A DNA stretch of 64,000 bases from an uncultured Collinsella sp. (GTDB taxonomy: Bacteria > Actinomycetota > Coriobacteriia > Coriobacteriales > Coriobacteriaceae), in assembly GCA_958370325.1 (NCBI GenBank), contig CATXJW010000004.1, positions 1 through 64,000 on the forward strand, given 5' to 3'. Positions 39,634-49,036 of the stretch are shown piece after piece. The position numbers were made by a program, and so were the translations under genes. The notes beneath the pieces were generated by a model, which saw nothing but the letters and a program-made list of their open reading frames with translations, had not been told where the DNA came from and did no database searches. Each line of letters begins with the position of its first letter. The first letter of the stretch is position 1.

Positions 39634-40293
39634 GTGTCCGCATTTCCGTTCGACGCCGTTATCTTTGACATGGACGGTGTCATTGTCGATACCGAGTATT
39701 ACTACCTGGGCGAGACTGCCGCGTTTGCCAAGGAGCTTGGGTTGAACCTGACCCAAGAGGAGCTGAACGGGCAGGTCGGTACCTCGCATCAGTTCTTTCT
39801 CCGCATGCTGGTCGATTGGTTTGAGCGTGCCGGTAAGGGGCATTTTACTGGCGAGGAAGCGTTGGCCCGTTGGGATGAGTGGGCGCATAAACGTCCGCGC
39901 GACTATCAGGCTTTGATTAACCCAGGCGCCGTGGATACGATTCGAGAGCTGCCGCGCCGCGGCGTTCGCGTGGCGCTTGCCAGCTCGTCGCCCATGGATA
40001 GCATCGAGGAAGTACTCAATGCGTGCGGGCTGTCGGATGCCTTTGAGTATGTGGTGAGTGGCGAGCAGTTTAAGGAGAGCAAGCCCGAGCCCGACATCTA
40101 CCTGCATGCGCTTGACCTACTGGGGCTGCCCGCGAATCGCTGCTGCTGCGTTGAGGATTCGGTGCCTGGCATCACTGCCGGCAAGCGCGCCGGTCTGATA
40201 GTAATCGCCAAGCGTGAGGAGCGCTTTGGCTTTAGTCAGGACGCCGCGGATAAGATTATCGATCAGCTGCCGGACCTGCTCACGCTTTCTTAG
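39634..40293 (+). CDS. HAD-IA family phosphatase (beta-phosphoglucomutase-like)
   Basis: The 219-residue protein has motif I VIFDMDGVIVDTEYYY, motif II ALASSSPMDSIEEVLNACGL, the lysine in KESKPEPDIYLHALDLLGLPA and motif IV VEDSVPGITAGKRAG. This fits the subfamily that includes beta-phosphoglucomutase and sugar-phosphate phosphatases. GTG 39634 follows AGGGAGG. The substrate is not readable. Confidence 0.9.
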   Translation: MSAFPFDAVIFDMDGVIVDTEYYYLGETAAFAKELGLNLTQEELNGQVGTSHQFFLRMLVDWFERAGKGHFTGEEALARWDEWAHKRPRDYQALINPGAVDTIRELPRRGVRVALASSSPMDSIEEVLNACGLSDAFEYVVSGEQFKESKPEPDIYLHALDLLGLPANRCCCVEDSVPGITAGKRAGLIVIAKREERFGFSQDAADKIIDQLPDLLTLS

Positions 40294-40377
40294 GAGCGCG
40301 GTAGTTGCGCGTTTTTCGGGTCTGATGAGTAAATAGCCAACATTTTGGTGCGACACCTAGCATACTTTAAGCTAATG

Positions 40378-40416
40378 CGGGCTTAAGGGCTTGTTGAATG
40401 CCCTTAAGCCCGTTTT
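40378..40416 (+). terminator. Terminator before the GntR gene
   Basis: A perfect 13-bp stem (40378-40390 with 40400-40412, CGGGCTTAAGGGC) with a 9-base loop is followed by TTTT. It is 85 bases after the HAD stop and 28 before the GntR start, so it could also attenuate the regulator gene. Confidence 0.85.
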
Positions 40417-40443
40417 AGAATTAATTGTGCTGGGAGAGGGTAT

Positions 40444-41187
40444 ATGCCACCGACTGAAGGGCCGACTGACGGTAAAGCAGCGATACCGCTGTACCAACAG
40501 GTCATTGATATCATTAAAAACGAAATCAACTCCGGCGCCTACAAGGCAGGCGCGCGGATACCCAACGAATTCGAATTGGCTGAGAGCTATAAAGTTGGCC
40601 GCGTTACCGTGCGACGCGCTATTGAGGAGCTCGTCCAGCAGGGCTATCTAACGAAGCGACAGGGGAAAGGCACGTTTGTCAATGCCCCCAAGCTCAAGCG
40701 CAAGATTCGCCAGAAGGATGACGTTCAGAGTTTTTCGGACGCATGCCGCGCTAACGGAATGGAACCGGGGGCGTGTGTCATTTCGAGAAAGATGCTGCCG
40801 GCGGATTCCACCGAAGCACAGTTCTTTGGTGTTCCCGTTGGAACTGACTTGATTTGCGTTGAGCGCGTGCGCACTGCCGATGGCGTCCCTGTCATGCTCG
40901 AGAACAACATATATGTTTACGAGGACAACGCCTATCTATCAACGGCACCTCTATCTAACCAATCCATTTTTGAGTTCGTGCGCAACCGGACGGGCCGCGC
41001 GCCCGCGTTTACCGACCCGTGCACGCTCGAGATCGCGTGCGCGTCGCCCGAGGTCGCTCGACTGTTGGCAGTTCCCGTTGGCGAACCCTTGTTTTATATG
41101 GAAGCCTTCTTTTTCGATGAGCAGCGGCGGCCGTTTATCATCGGTCGTCAGCGAATCGTTGGGTCTCGCTACGTTTTTGACATCTAG
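40444..41187 (+). CDS. GntR-family regulator with UTRA effector domain
   Basis: The 247-residue protein has an N-terminal GntR winged helix (IPLYQQVIDIIKNEINSGAYKAGARIPNEFELAESYKVGRVTVRRAIEELVQQGYL). A UTRA ligand domain (about residues 85-245) ends with FIIGRQRIVGSRYVFDI. HutC/FrlR-type regulators of this kind sense sugar phosphates or amino-acid derivatives. It directly precedes a ten-gene catabolic operon with a perfect palindrome in its promoter, so it is very likely the local regulator. Confidence 0.93.
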   Translation: MPPTEGPTDGKAAIPLYQQVIDIIKNEINSGAYKAGARIPNEFELAESYKVGRVTVRRAIEELVQQGYLTKRQGKGTFVNAPKLKRKIRQKDDVQSFSDACRANGMEPGACVISRKMLPADSTEAQFFGVPVGTDLICVERVRTADGVPVMLENNIYVYEDNAYLSTAPLSNQSIFEFVRNRTGRAPAFTDPCTLEIACASPEVARLLAVPVGEPLFYMEAFFFDEQRRPFIIGRQRIVGSRYVFDI

Positions 41188-41214
41188 GACATTGCGAATG
41201 GAAGCGCCCGGTGG

Positions 41215-41243
41215 ATCATCTCACCGGGCGTTTCTATACCGTT
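41215..41243 (+). terminator. Terminator of the GntR gene
   Basis: CGCCCGGTG (41215-41223) pairs perfectly with CACCGGGCG (41232-41240), loop of 8, then TTTCT. The regulator is thus transcribed apart from the catabolic operon. Confidence 0.8.
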
Positions 41244-41297
41244 CACGGCGCAAACGCAACCGTTCAACCGCGTTGCGGCAATCAGTTTGAAATTATC

Positions 41298-41326
41298 TTG
41301 ATGAAGGAAAAAGCTGCTGGTAATCT
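41298..41326 (+). promoter_or_regulatory. Promoter of the catabolic operon
   Basis: TTGATG (41298-41303) and TAATCT (41321-41326) are 17 bp apart. The operator palindrome begins 15 bp after the -10. Confidence 0.6.
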
Positions 41327-41340
41327 ATAGGACGTCATAG

Positions 41341-41363
41341 AACGTTTGTATTGTACAAACGTT
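41341..41363 (+). promoter_or_regulatory. Operator palindrome of the catabolic operon
   Basis: AACGTTTGTA and TACAAACGTT form a perfect 10-bp inverted repeat around TTG, typical in length and symmetry for a GntR-family dimer. It covers the likely first transcribed bases and lies 43 bp before the permease start, so binding would block transcription. Confidence 0.75.
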
Positions 41364-41405
41364 GAAGCGAGATGCGATGCAGTCTCGAGTTCTTTGGAGG
41401 TATCT

Positions 41406-42869
41406 ATGTCAGATACGAAGGCGAAGAAGACAAACAGACGTTTTAAGTTCAAATTACCGCATGTCTATACGATTATGTTCTTGCTGATCGTTGTCTTTGC
41501 GGTCCTGACTTGGATCGTTCCCTCTGGTCAGTATCAGCGCAAGACGATTTCGACAGCGGCGGGCGAGCGTGAAGTCGCCGTTGCTGGAACCTATGAACAG
41601 GTCGATAAGAACTACACCGATTCCGAGACCGGTGAGACCATCAATCTGGGCCAGGATATCTTCGCGGTCCTGCAAGCGCCCACCAAGGGTATCCAAGAGG
41701 CTGCCGACGTCGTTGCGTTCGTCTTATTGATTGGCGGATCGTTCGCAATCATCACCAAGACCAACGCTTTGAATGCCGGCATGAGCCGTGTGATTAAAAA
41801 GCTCAAGAACAAGGACATCCTCATCATTCCCATCACGATGACGTTGCTGTCCATTTGCGGCACTACGTTTGGTATGTCTGAGGAAGCCCTGCCGTTCTAT
41901 GCCATCTTCATTCCCATCATGATGGGTATCGGTTATGACTCGATGACGGCATTCATCATCTGCTTCCTTGGTCCTAACTTGGGATATTGTGCTTCGACCA
42001 TCGACCCGTTTAATGTTTTGATCGCCCAAGGCATCATCGGCATCGAGGGTAATCCGCAACTGTGGCTGCGTGCCGTTTCTTGGGTCATCTTCACTGCCGT
42101 CGGTATCGCATGGGCCATGCGCTACGCCATGCGCGTCAAGAAAAACCCCGAGTCGTCCATTACATACGAGGACGATAAGCTCAAGCGTATCGAATTTTCC
42201 GTGACCGATGCCTCCATCGAGGAAGAGTTCACTATCCGTCAGAAGCTCGTGCTTATCGATTTTGCTTGCGGTATGGGCATTATCGTCTGGGGTCTTGTTA
42301 CCCAGGGTTGGTACATGAATGAGATTTCCGCTGTGTTCCTTGGCATGGGCTTGCTTGCCGGTATCCTGGGCGGTCTTGACCAACAGACGATCGCCGAGGA
42401 GTTCGTTAAGGGTCTCGCCGACTTTGCGTACGCTGCCATCGTTATCGGTATCGCTCGCGGTATTCTGGTCATTGCCGAGGGCGGCATGATCATCGACACC
42501 ATTCTCCAGGCGCTCGCTACTGCGCTCGCCGGTGCACCCGCCGCCGTCTACACCACGTTTATGTATATCGTCCTTGGCCTGCTCTCTTTGCTGGTTCCCT
42601 CGAGTTCTGGCCTGGCGGCGCTCACCATGCCCGTTATGGGCCCCCTGACCGAGCTCATGGGCCTCAATCCCGAGGCGGCCGTTACCGCGCTCCAGTTTGC
42701 CAACCAGACCATCAACACCATCAGTCCCGTGGCGGGCATGACGGTCGCCGGCCTTGCCGTGGCTAAGATTTCGTTTGGCCAATGGTGGAAGACCATTTGG
42801 AAGTTCTTCATCTTTATGGTCGTGTTTGGCTTGGTCATTACTGCCATTTCCGGCATGCTTCCGGCGTAG
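41406..42869 (+). CDS. YfcC-family permease (DcuC/arginine-ornithine antiporter-like)
   Basis: The 487-residue membrane protein has about a dozen hydrophobic helices and the YfcC/DcuC-superfamily features TWIVPSGQYQR near the N-terminus, FLGPNLGYCASTIDPFNVLIAQGI, and LLSLLVPSSSGLAALTMPVMGPL. Family members carry dicarboxylates, amino acids or small peptides, often by ion-coupled transport or exchange. GGAGGT precedes ATG 41406. It is the first gene of the GntR-controlled operon and the only transporter in it, so it presumably imports the pathway substrate. Confidence 0.9.
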   Translation: MSDTKAKKTNRRFKFKLPHVYTIMFLLIVVFAVLTWIVPSGQYQRKTISTAAGEREVAVAGTYEQVDKNYTDSETGETINLGQDIFAVLQAPTKGIQEAADVVAFVLLIGGSFAIITKTNALNAGMSRVIKKLKNKDILIIPITMTLLSICGTTFGMSEEALPFYAIFIPIMMGIGYDSMTAFIICFLGPNLGYCASTIDPFNVLIAQGIIGIEGNPQLWLRAVSWVIFTAVGIAWAMRYAMRVKKNPESSITYEDDKLKRIEFSVTDASIEEEFTIRQKLVLIDFACGMGIIVWGLVTQGWYMNEISAVFLGMGLLAGILGGLDQQTIAEEFVKGLADFAYAAIVIGIARGILVIAEGGMIIDTILQALATALAGAPAAVYTTFMYIVLGLLSLLVPSSSGLAALTMPVMGPLTELMGLNPEAAVTALQFANQTINTISPVAGMTVAGLAVAKISFGQWWKTIWKFFIFMVVFGLVITAISGMLPA

Positions 42870-42878
42870 GTGGTTATA

Positions 42879-44462
42879 ATGTCCGATCGTTTGACGGTTC
42901 TGACGTCTAAGAGCGTCTTTACCGGTACGGGGGACCTGCCGTTTGAAGGTTTCGTAGCGGTCCGTGGCAATCGAATTGAGGCTGTTGGCGCCAAGTGCGA
43001 GGTGGCTTCGTATTTGACCCAGGCGGACGAGGTAGTTGACCTGGGCGACCGCACCGTCATGCCTGGCCTGATCGATGTGCATACCTTCTATACGGGCTGG
43101 GCGCTGCGGACGTTGGGGTCTGATCTGTCCGGCATCGTTGATGCCAAAGAGGCCGTGTCGCTCTTGCGTGCATGGAAAGAAGATCATCCGGATTGCGCGG
43201 CGGCTTTTGGCCACAACCTACCCGAAACGTTGGCATCGGATGCCGAGAACGCAAATACGGCAGCTGTGTTTGACGATTGTTTTGGCGATATCCCTGTCGT
43301 CTGCTTTACACCGGGTGCGGAGACCTGCGTTCTCAATGCTGCCGCCAGTGTGCGATACGGCTTTACGCCCCAGGCGTGCTATGCCGAGAAGATCTGGCGC
43401 ATGATGAGCGATTTCCTCGCGCTACCCGAGGTGCGCGCCGGGTATTCGGACTACATGAGTATGCTTAACGAGCGCGGCGTTACCGCCATCAAGGAGATGG
43501 CGTTTGATGACTACTACGGCTTTGCCGACGAAATGGCTCGCCGTGAGGAATCTGGTGAGCTGACGGTTCGCGTCTCTATGATGTCGCAACCGGTGGGTGC
43601 CGGTGCAAATCTGGCATATGCCCGCGAGGCGCGAGAGCGCTTCCGGGGACCGTTCGTTCGCTTTTCTGGCTTCAACCGTATGACCGATCGCGGCGTATGG
43701 GCGGGGCTTGCCGAGATGATTGACCCCTATGAGGACACGGCCGATGCGGGAGCTGCCGGCAAGACGGTTGTCGAAGAGCCCGAGTGGGATCTGATTGAGA
43801 ACGAGCTGCGTGCAATTGATGCTGACGGCTTCCGATATTCCTTGCATTGCCAGGGCGATGGCGCCGTTCGCCGCACCGTGGCGCTCTATGCCTCGCTGCC
43901 TCGAGACGAGCATGGACGGATGCTTCGCCGCCATGCGATTACCGATCTCGAGAACTCTGACCCGACCGATCTTGTCGAGTTTGGCAAGTTAGGTGGAATT
44001 TGCGAGGTCTATCCGCAGATTTTGACGCTGGACAGGCGCGAGGACTGCCTGTCGATGATGCGTCGACAAATTGGCGAGACGCGACTTTTGCATAGCTGGA
44101 ATCGCCGCGGCATGGAAGATTCCGGATGCACAGTGTGCTGTGGCACGGATTTACCGCTGTTGATTCCGAGCTTGGGCGAGTCAATCTACAGTGCGTGCGG
44201 CGGATACTTCGACGACGGACTGCCCGTGAATGAGGTCAACGTGCTGACGCTTGTCGAGCTCTTGCGCGCTTGGACTGCCGGGGGCGCGTACGACCTGATG
44301 CGCGAAGACGAGCTGGGTACGCTCGAGGTCGGCAAGCTTGCCGATATTTGCGTGCTCGATCGGGATGTGTTTGACCTCGATTATCGCGACGCACGCGATC
44401 TTGCGGTTGATATGACGATGTCGGACGGACAAATCGTGTTCGATCGAAATAAGGAGGCATAA
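42879..44462 (+). CDS. Amidohydrolase family protein (YtcJ-like)
   Basis: The 527-residue protein resembles amidohydrolase family 3: VAVRGNRIEAVG and RTVMPGLIDVHTFYTGWAL at the N-terminus, YSLHCQGDGAVRRT and HAITDLEN in the barrel, a late CCGTDLPL Asp, and the final LGTLEVGKLADICVLD. The first metal motif is HTFY where many relatives have HxH, so metal binding may differ. ATG 42879 lies behind TAGGTGG; GTG 42870, directly after the permease stop, is an alternative. It probably hydrolyses an amide or N-acyl bond of the imported compound. Confidence 0.85.
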   Translation: MSDRLTVLTSKSVFTGTGDLPFEGFVAVRGNRIEAVGAKCEVASYLTQADEVVDLGDRTVMPGLIDVHTFYTGWALRTLGSDLSGIVDAKEAVSLLRAWKEDHPDCAAAFGHNLPETLASDAENANTAAVFDDCFGDIPVVCFTPGAETCVLNAAASVRYGFTPQACYAEKIWRMMSDFLALPEVRAGYSDYMSMLNERGVTAIKEMAFDDYYGFADEMARREESGELTVRVSMMSQPVGAGANLAYAREARERFRGPFVRFSGFNRMTDRGVWAGLAEMIDPYEDTADAGAAGKTVVEEPEWDLIENELRAIDADGFRYSLHCQGDGAVRRTVALYASLPRDEHGRMLRRHAITDLENSDPTDLVEFGKLGGICEVYPQILTLDRREDCLSMMRRQIGETRLLHSWNRRGMEDSGCTVCCGTDLPLLIPSLGESIYSACGGYFDDGLPVNEVNVLTLVELLRAWTAGGAYDLMREDELGTLEVGKLADICVLDRDVFDLDYRDARDLAVDMTMSDGQIVFDRNKEA

Positions 44463-44463
44463 G

Positions 44464-45315
44464 ATGTCTGAATCCAAGCCGACGCTGCGCCGCGAGCAGA
44501 TTGCGGGCATGAATATCCACTACATCATGTGGTCGCTCGATTACTTCCTTGATGTGCAGCAGCGTTTGGGCTTTGAGTCCATTGAGCTGTGGTGTGCGGA
44601 GCCGCATGTGACGCTCGACCACACGGGCTACTTTGAGGCTGAGGTCCTGGCGAAAAAGGCTGCAGACCGTGGGCTTAGGTATCGTACTCTGTGCCCCGAG
44701 AATGTTGTCTATCCTTGGCAATACTGCGCACGCAAGCCGCTGCATGAACAGCGCAGCCTGGCGTACTTTAAGCACGGCATTGAGCTTGCCGAGGTACTTG
44801 GGTGCGACCGTATGTCCGTCAACTCGGGCTGGGGCGACTGGGACGAGGATCGCGAGGAAGCCTGGAAGCGCAGCCGCGAGCACTTGTCCATTCTGGCGGA
44901 GTATGCCGGCGAGCACGGTCTGGTGCTTACGATGGAAAGCCTGCGTCCCGAGGAGAGCAACCTTGTGACGACGGTTTCCGATGCGAAGCGCATGATTGAC
45001 GAGGTCGCGAGCCCGTACTTACAGCCCATGGTTGATACAACCGCGATGGGCGTTGCAGGCGAGACGCTCGAGGACTGGTTTGCCGCCTTTGGTGATGGGG
45101 CAATTCACGAGATGCACTTTATCGACGGTGACCCGTATGGCCATCTGGTGTGGGGCGATGGCAAGCACGATATGGACGCCTTCGTCGCCACGCTCAACGC
45201 CCATGGTTTTGACGGCATGCTGGGCCAGGAAATCACGGACGGTCGTTACTACGATGACCCGGCGGCGGCAGATGCCAAGAACATGGCCGCATTCGAGAAA
45301 TATCTGATTGACTAA
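44464..45315 (+). CDS. Sugar isomerase/epimerase, FrlC-like TIM barrel
   Basis: The 283-residue protein belongs to the xylose-isomerase-like TIM-barrel family. Features are GFESIELWCAEPHVTLD, GLRYRTLCPENVVYPWQYCA, MSVNSGWGDWDEDREE, LVLTMESLRPEESNLV with the metal-binding Glu, VDTTAMGVAGE, and HEMHFIDGDPYGHLVWGDG. This resembles fructoselysine/psicoselysine 3-epimerase (FrlC) and tagatose or psicose epimerases. It starts one base after the amidohydrolase stop codon. It probably epimerises C3 of a ketose or ketosamine. Confidence 0.87.
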   Translation: MSESKPTLRREQIAGMNIHYIMWSLDYFLDVQQRLGFESIELWCAEPHVTLDHTGYFEAEVLAKKAADRGLRYRTLCPENVVYPWQYCARKPLHEQRSLAYFKHGIELAEVLGCDRMSVNSGWGDWDEDREEAWKRSREHLSILAEYAGEHGLVLTMESLRPEESNLVTTVSDAKRMIDEVASPYLQPMVDTTAMGVAGETLEDWFAAFGDGAIHEMHFIDGDPYGHLVWGDGKHDMDAFVATLNAHGFDGMLGQEITDGRYYDDPAAADAKNMAAFEKYLID

Positions 45316-45377
45316 AACAACTATCGGCCACGCAGCCAATCTCATTGATTGCGGACCAAACAAGAAAGGAACTGGAT

Positions 45378-46346
45378 ATGAACGCACACGATCTGATCAA
45401 AGAGGCAATTGCCGAGAAGGGCAAGTTCGACAGCGTCTACTGGATTGCTTGCGGTGGCTCCATGATCGATTTGATCCCGGCTCATGAGCTTCTGCAGCGC
45501 GAGGCAACCACCTTCACTTCGTATATCTATACCGCGCGTGAATTCGACATTATGCGTCCGCGTCGTCTGGGCGAGAAGTCCCTGGTCATCGCTTGTAGCC
45601 ACAGTGGCAACACCCCCGAGGTCGTCGAGGGCTGCGAGATTGCCCTTGCTGCCGGCGCTACGGTGATCGCCCAGACCGACAACGCTGGATCTAAGATCGA
45701 CTCCGGCAAGTGGACCACGTGGGTCTACCCGTGGGGCGAGGGTGTGCCGCAGGCCGAGGTCCCCGCTGGTATTTCGCTGTCGCTTGCGGCAGAGCTGCTC
45801 GATCAGCAGGAGGGCTACGCCGATCTTGCCGATATGTATGCCGGTATCGCCGAGATGGATAAGATTCTTCCCCCGGCACGCGAGAAGGTAAATGCCGAGC
45901 TGGGCGATCGCTTTGCCAAGCTTTGCCAGGAGCACGAGTTCTTCTATATTCTGGGCAGCGGTCCCAACTTTAGCCAGACCTACGGTTTCGCTATCTGCTC
46001 TCTTATGGAGATGCAGTGGCAGCACTGCAGCTACATCCACTCTGCCGAGTACTTCCATGGCCCCTTCGAGGCTACTCAGGATGGCGTTTTTTACTTCCTG
46101 CAGATGGGCTCCAGCGAGTGCCGTGCTATGGACGAGCGCGCCCTGGCGTTCCTTAAGACGCATACCGATACGCTGATGGTGCTCGATGCCAAGGAGTACG
46201 GTATGGAAGCCGTGCCGGCGAGCGTCCGTGCCTATCTGGACCCGGTGCTGTTCTATGCCATGAACTGCGAGCTGCGTGCTGCACGCGGCAAGGTGTTTGA
46301 TCACGATCCCGATTTCCGTCGCTATATGGGTGTTGTCGAGTACTAG
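45378..46346 (+). CDS. SIS-domain protein, FrlB-like deglycase
   Basis: The 322-residue protein contains two sugar-isomerase (SIS) domains. YWIACGGSMIDLIPA and VIACSHSGNTPEVVEG form the phosphosugar site of the first, and FYILGSGPNFSQTYGFAICSLMEM starts the second, with HSAEYFHGPFE near the active-site Glu and His. This layout fits FrlB, which splits fructoselysine 6-phosphate into glucose 6-phosphate and lysine, and related glucosamine-phosphate deaminases. AAAGGAAC precedes ATG 45378. With the epimerase and PfkB kinase around it, it is the likely cleavage enzyme of the pathway. Confidence 0.87.
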   Translation: MNAHDLIKEAIAEKGKFDSVYWIACGGSMIDLIPAHELLQREATTFTSYIYTAREFDIMRPRRLGEKSLVIACSHSGNTPEVVEGCEIALAAGATVIAQTDNAGSKIDSGKWTTWVYPWGEGVPQAEVPAGISLSLAAELLDQQEGYADLADMYAGIAEMDKILPPAREKVNAELGDRFAKLCQEHEFFYILGSGPNFSQTYGFAICSLMEMQWQHCSYIHSAEYFHGPFEATQDGVFYFLQMGSSECRAMDERALAFLKTHTDTLMVLDAKEYGMEAVPASVRAYLDPVLFYAMNCELRAARGKVFDHDPDFRRYMGVVEY

Positions 46347-46360
46347 AAGGGACAAAGGCC

Positions 46361-47224
46361 ATGGCATTTAACGTTAACGCGCTCGGATTTGGCGACAACG
46401 TCGTCGATCGCTACGAGCATATCCATACCATGTATCCTGGCGGCAATGCGGTGAACTTCGCCGTTTATGCCAAGAAATGCGGTGCCGCACGCTCCGCATA
46501 CATGGGCATTTTTGGCAATGACGCCGCTGCCGAGCATGTCATTGCAAGCCTCGAGGATGAGGGTATCGAGCTTGACAAGTGCGAGCAGATGATTGGCGAG
46601 AACGGAGCGGCTCGCGTCACCGTCGTTGACGGTGACCGTGTCTTCCTTGGCTCCAACGAGGGCGGTATCCGTGGCGATGCGCGCTATGTCCTCGATCGCT
46701 TTGACCTTTCGTACATGAAGCAGTTCGATGTGGTTCATTCGGGCAACTATTGCTTTACCGAGCGCGAGCTGCCCAAGCTGAAGGCTGCGGGCGTCACGGT
46801 CTCTTTTGACTTTTCGGACGACTCCACCGACGAGTACTACGAGCAGATTGCGCCCTACGTCGATTTCGCTTTCTTTAGTGCGGCGGATGCCGCGAGTGAG
46901 GACGAGATTCGCGAGCGTCTGGCATGGGTGAAGGGCTTGGGTCCGCGTTTTGTGTCGGCTACGGCGGGCGCCGAGGGCTGCATTGCTTACGACGGCGAGC
47001 GTTATTACCGCCAGCTGGCTAAACCGGTAACGGACATGAAGGACACCATGGGGGCGGGCGACTCGTTCCTCACCTCGTTTTTGATGTGCTATCTCGATTC
47101 CGCCAAGCGTGGTGAAGATGGCGCCGAGGCCATCGAGCGTGCGCTCGACTTTGCTGCCGGGTTTGCCTCGACCGTGTGCGGCATGGAAGGTTCTTGGGGC
47201 CACGGAGCACCAATCGTCGAATAG
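46361..47224 (+). CDS. PfkB-family sugar kinase, FrlD-like
   Basis: The 287-residue protein is a ribokinase/PfkB kinase. YPGGNAVNFAVYAKKCGA binds sugar, and MKDTMGAGDSFLTSFL holds the anion hole and catalytic Asp. VGFGDNVVDRYEH-like N-terminal residues and a length similar to fructoselysine 6-kinase support the FrlD reading. It starts 14 bases after the SIS gene. It probably phosphorylates the imported compound before cleavage. Confidence 0.88.
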   Translation: MAFNVNALGFGDNVVDRYEHIHTMYPGGNAVNFAVYAKKCGAARSAYMGIFGNDAAAEHVIASLEDEGIELDKCEQMIGENGAARVTVVDGDRVFLGSNEGGIRGDARYVLDRFDLSYMKQFDVVHSGNYCFTERELPKLKAAGVTVSFDFSDDSTDEYYEQIAPYVDFAFFSAADAASEDEIRERLAWVKGLGPRFVSATAGAEGCIAYDGERYYRQLAKPVTDMKDTMGAGDSFLTSFLMCYLDSAKRGEDGAEAIERALDFAAGFASTVCGMEGSWGHGAPIVE

Positions 47225-47294
47225 CTTAAGAAAGCGTACGGCGGTCTGGCTATGAGGCTTTGGACGGCCGATGCAAAACAATAAGCGAAACGCG

Positions 47295-47328
47295 AAAAGG
47301 GGGCTCGCCATGTGGTGGGTCCCCTTTT
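47295..47328 (+). terminator. Hairpin between the two kinase genes
   Basis: AAAAGGGG (47295-47302) pairs with CCCCTTTT (47321-47328) around an 18-base loop that can pair partly within itself. It lies in the longest gap of the operon (121 bases) and may lower expression of the distal genes. Confidence 0.6.
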
Positions 47329-47345
47329 GAACATTGGAGAAGACC

Positions 47346-48146
47346 ATGGGTATTCAAGCGTGCGCGGCTGGTTTTTGCTGTGCGGACGTCTATCAAAACA
47401 TCGGCGTGTTCTATCCGACTGGTAATGGCATTGACTGGGGTATCCATCTTGCACGAATGGGAGTTTCGGTATCCGCCGTGTCGGTTGTCGGCAAGGACGA
47501 GTACGGAGACAAGATGAGAGAGGCGCTGGCCGCTGAGGGGTTCGATATCTCACATCTGCGGGTGGAGGATGGCGACACCTCGGTGATGCTCATGGCATTG
47601 AAAGACGGCGTCGATCGCGTGCATCTCGAGGCAATCGATGGCGTAATGGAGACATATCGACCGAATGAAGATGACCGGGCGTTTATCCTAGAGCATGACA
47701 TCATTCATACCGACCTGTTTGGCAATTGTTTGGACCTCCTGCCCGAATGGCATGATGCGGGCAAGACGGTGGTTATGGACTTCTCGGTGTTCAGCCAGGA
47801 TCCCGAATATGCCTGCGAGGCTCATTTTCCTTACGTAGACTATGCGTTTATGTCGTTTGAAGAGGACACTCCGGAGCTGCGTGATTGGGTACGTCACGTA
47901 CAGAAGTTGGGGCCGCGGGTGGCAGCTGCCACACTTGGCGAGAAGGGAAGCATTGCCTTTGACGGCGAACGCTTCTATGAGTGCGGGATCGTACCGGCGG
48001 AGAAGGTCGTTAACACCGTGGGCGCCGGTGACTCGTATATCGCCGGGTTTACCAAGGGCGTGATTGATGGCCTTGATATTCCGGCGTGTATGAAGGCGGG
48101 CGCCGAGCTTTCGTCCCGCGTCATCGGCTCTTTTGAGCCGTACTAG
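47346..48146 (+). CDS. Second PfkB-family sugar kinase
   Basis: The 266-residue kinase shares the fold of its neighbour but only limited sequence: TGNGIDWGIHLARMGVSVSAVSVVGKDEYGDKM, LGEKGSIAFDGERFYE, and NTVGAGDSYIAGFTKG with the catalytic Asp. The first motif has TGNG in place of PGGN. ATG 47346 follows TTGGAGAAG; TTG 47334 is in frame. Two PfkB kinases in one operon suggest either two sugar substrates or two phosphorylation steps. Confidence 0.87.
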   Translation: MGIQACAAGFCCADVYQNIGVFYPTGNGIDWGIHLARMGVSVSAVSVVGKDEYGDKMREALAAEGFDISHLRVEDGDTSVMLMALKDGVDRVHLEAIDGVMETYRPNEDDRAFILEHDIIHTDLFGNCLDLLPEWHDAGKTVVMDFSVFSQDPEYACEAHFPYVDYAFMSFEEDTPELRDWVRHVQKLGPRVAAATLGEKGSIAFDGERFYECGIVPAEKVVNTVGAGDSYIAGFTKGVIDGLDIPACMKAGAELSSRVIGSFEPY

Positions 48147-48173
48147 GGTCAAATGCTTGGAAAGGAGTGCGAA

Positions 48174-49034
48174 ATGGTTATCGACATGTTGGTCCAGCCC
48201 ATGCTCTACGGCGAGATCTATACGCCGGGTGATGAGCCTGATGGATTCGGTTTTTGGTCACGAGAATTTGGTATGGGGCATATGGGCCCCATGGATTGGG
48301 ATGAGCTTCAAGTCGAGATGGACGTCTGCGATGTGCAGAAGAGCGTGCTCATGCCGCTCGATGTAACCACGGCATGCGGAGGGCATTTTGGCACCAATGA
48401 CCAGATTGCCATGCTGGTTGCCGCGCATCCCGATCGTCTGTGGGGATTTGCGAGCGTAGATCCGCAGGTGAGCGGTGCCGCAGACGAATTGGGGCGCGCC
48501 TTTACCGAGTTGGGGGCAAAGGGGCTTTGCCTGCATCCGGCAAAGCAGGGTTTTGCTCCCGATGATGCCGTGGCCGAGCCGCTTTACGAGCTGTGCGAGC
48601 GCTATAACAAGCCGGTGGTTTTCCATGCCGGTATGTCTTGGGAGCCGGGCGCAGAGCTCTCGCGCAGTAATCCGCTTGTATTTGAGCACACAATCGCAAC
48701 GCATCCAAATGTGCGTTTTAGTTTGACCCACTTTGGCTGGCCCTGGGTGCGCGAGACCGTGGCGATGCTGCTCAAGTATCCCAACTGCTACACGGACACC
48801 TCTATCACTTACATCGATTCGCCCGAGGAGATGATGCAGCGTCTTTTCACGGTCGATATGGGGCCGCTGTGGTATGAGCGCGCGCTATCGCATCAAGTGA
48901 TGTTCGCCAGCAATACGCCGCGCTTCCGTGCGTTCAAACTCAAACGGGCGCTCGATACCGTGTCCATGCGCGATGATGCGCGAGAAAGGCTCTACTGGGG
49001 TAATGCCCTGCGTTTTCTTGAAGGGGATGAGTGA
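48174..49034 (+). CDS. Amidohydrolase-2 family metal-dependent hydrolase
   Basis: The 286-residue protein resembles the amidohydrolase-2/decarboxylase-like TIM barrels: AAHPDRLWGFASVDPQ, GAKGLCLHPAKQGFAPDD, PVVFHAGMSWEPG with the barrel His, and RFSLTHFGWPWVRETVAMLLKYPNCYTDTS. The late Asp is replaced by FASNTPRFR. The N-terminal HxH is missing (MVIDMLVQPM), so the metal site is altered. Hydrolase, lyase or decarboxylase activity are all possible. AAAGGAG precedes ATG 48174. It is the fifth enzyme gene of the operon. Confidence 0.8.
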   Translation: MVIDMLVQPMLYGEIYTPGDEPDGFGFWSREFGMGHMGPMDWDELQVEMDVCDVQKSVLMPLDVTTACGGHFGTNDQIAMLVAAHPDRLWGFASVDPQVSGAADELGRAFTELGAKGLCLHPAKQGFAPDDAVAEPLYELCERYNKPVVFHAGMSWEPGAELSRSNPLVFEHTIATHPNVRFSLTHFGWPWVRETVAMLLKYPNCYTDTSITYIDSPEEMMQRLFTVDMGPLWYERALSHQVMFASNTPRFRAFKLKRALDTVSMRDDARERLYWGNALRFLEGDE

Positions 49035-49036
49035 AC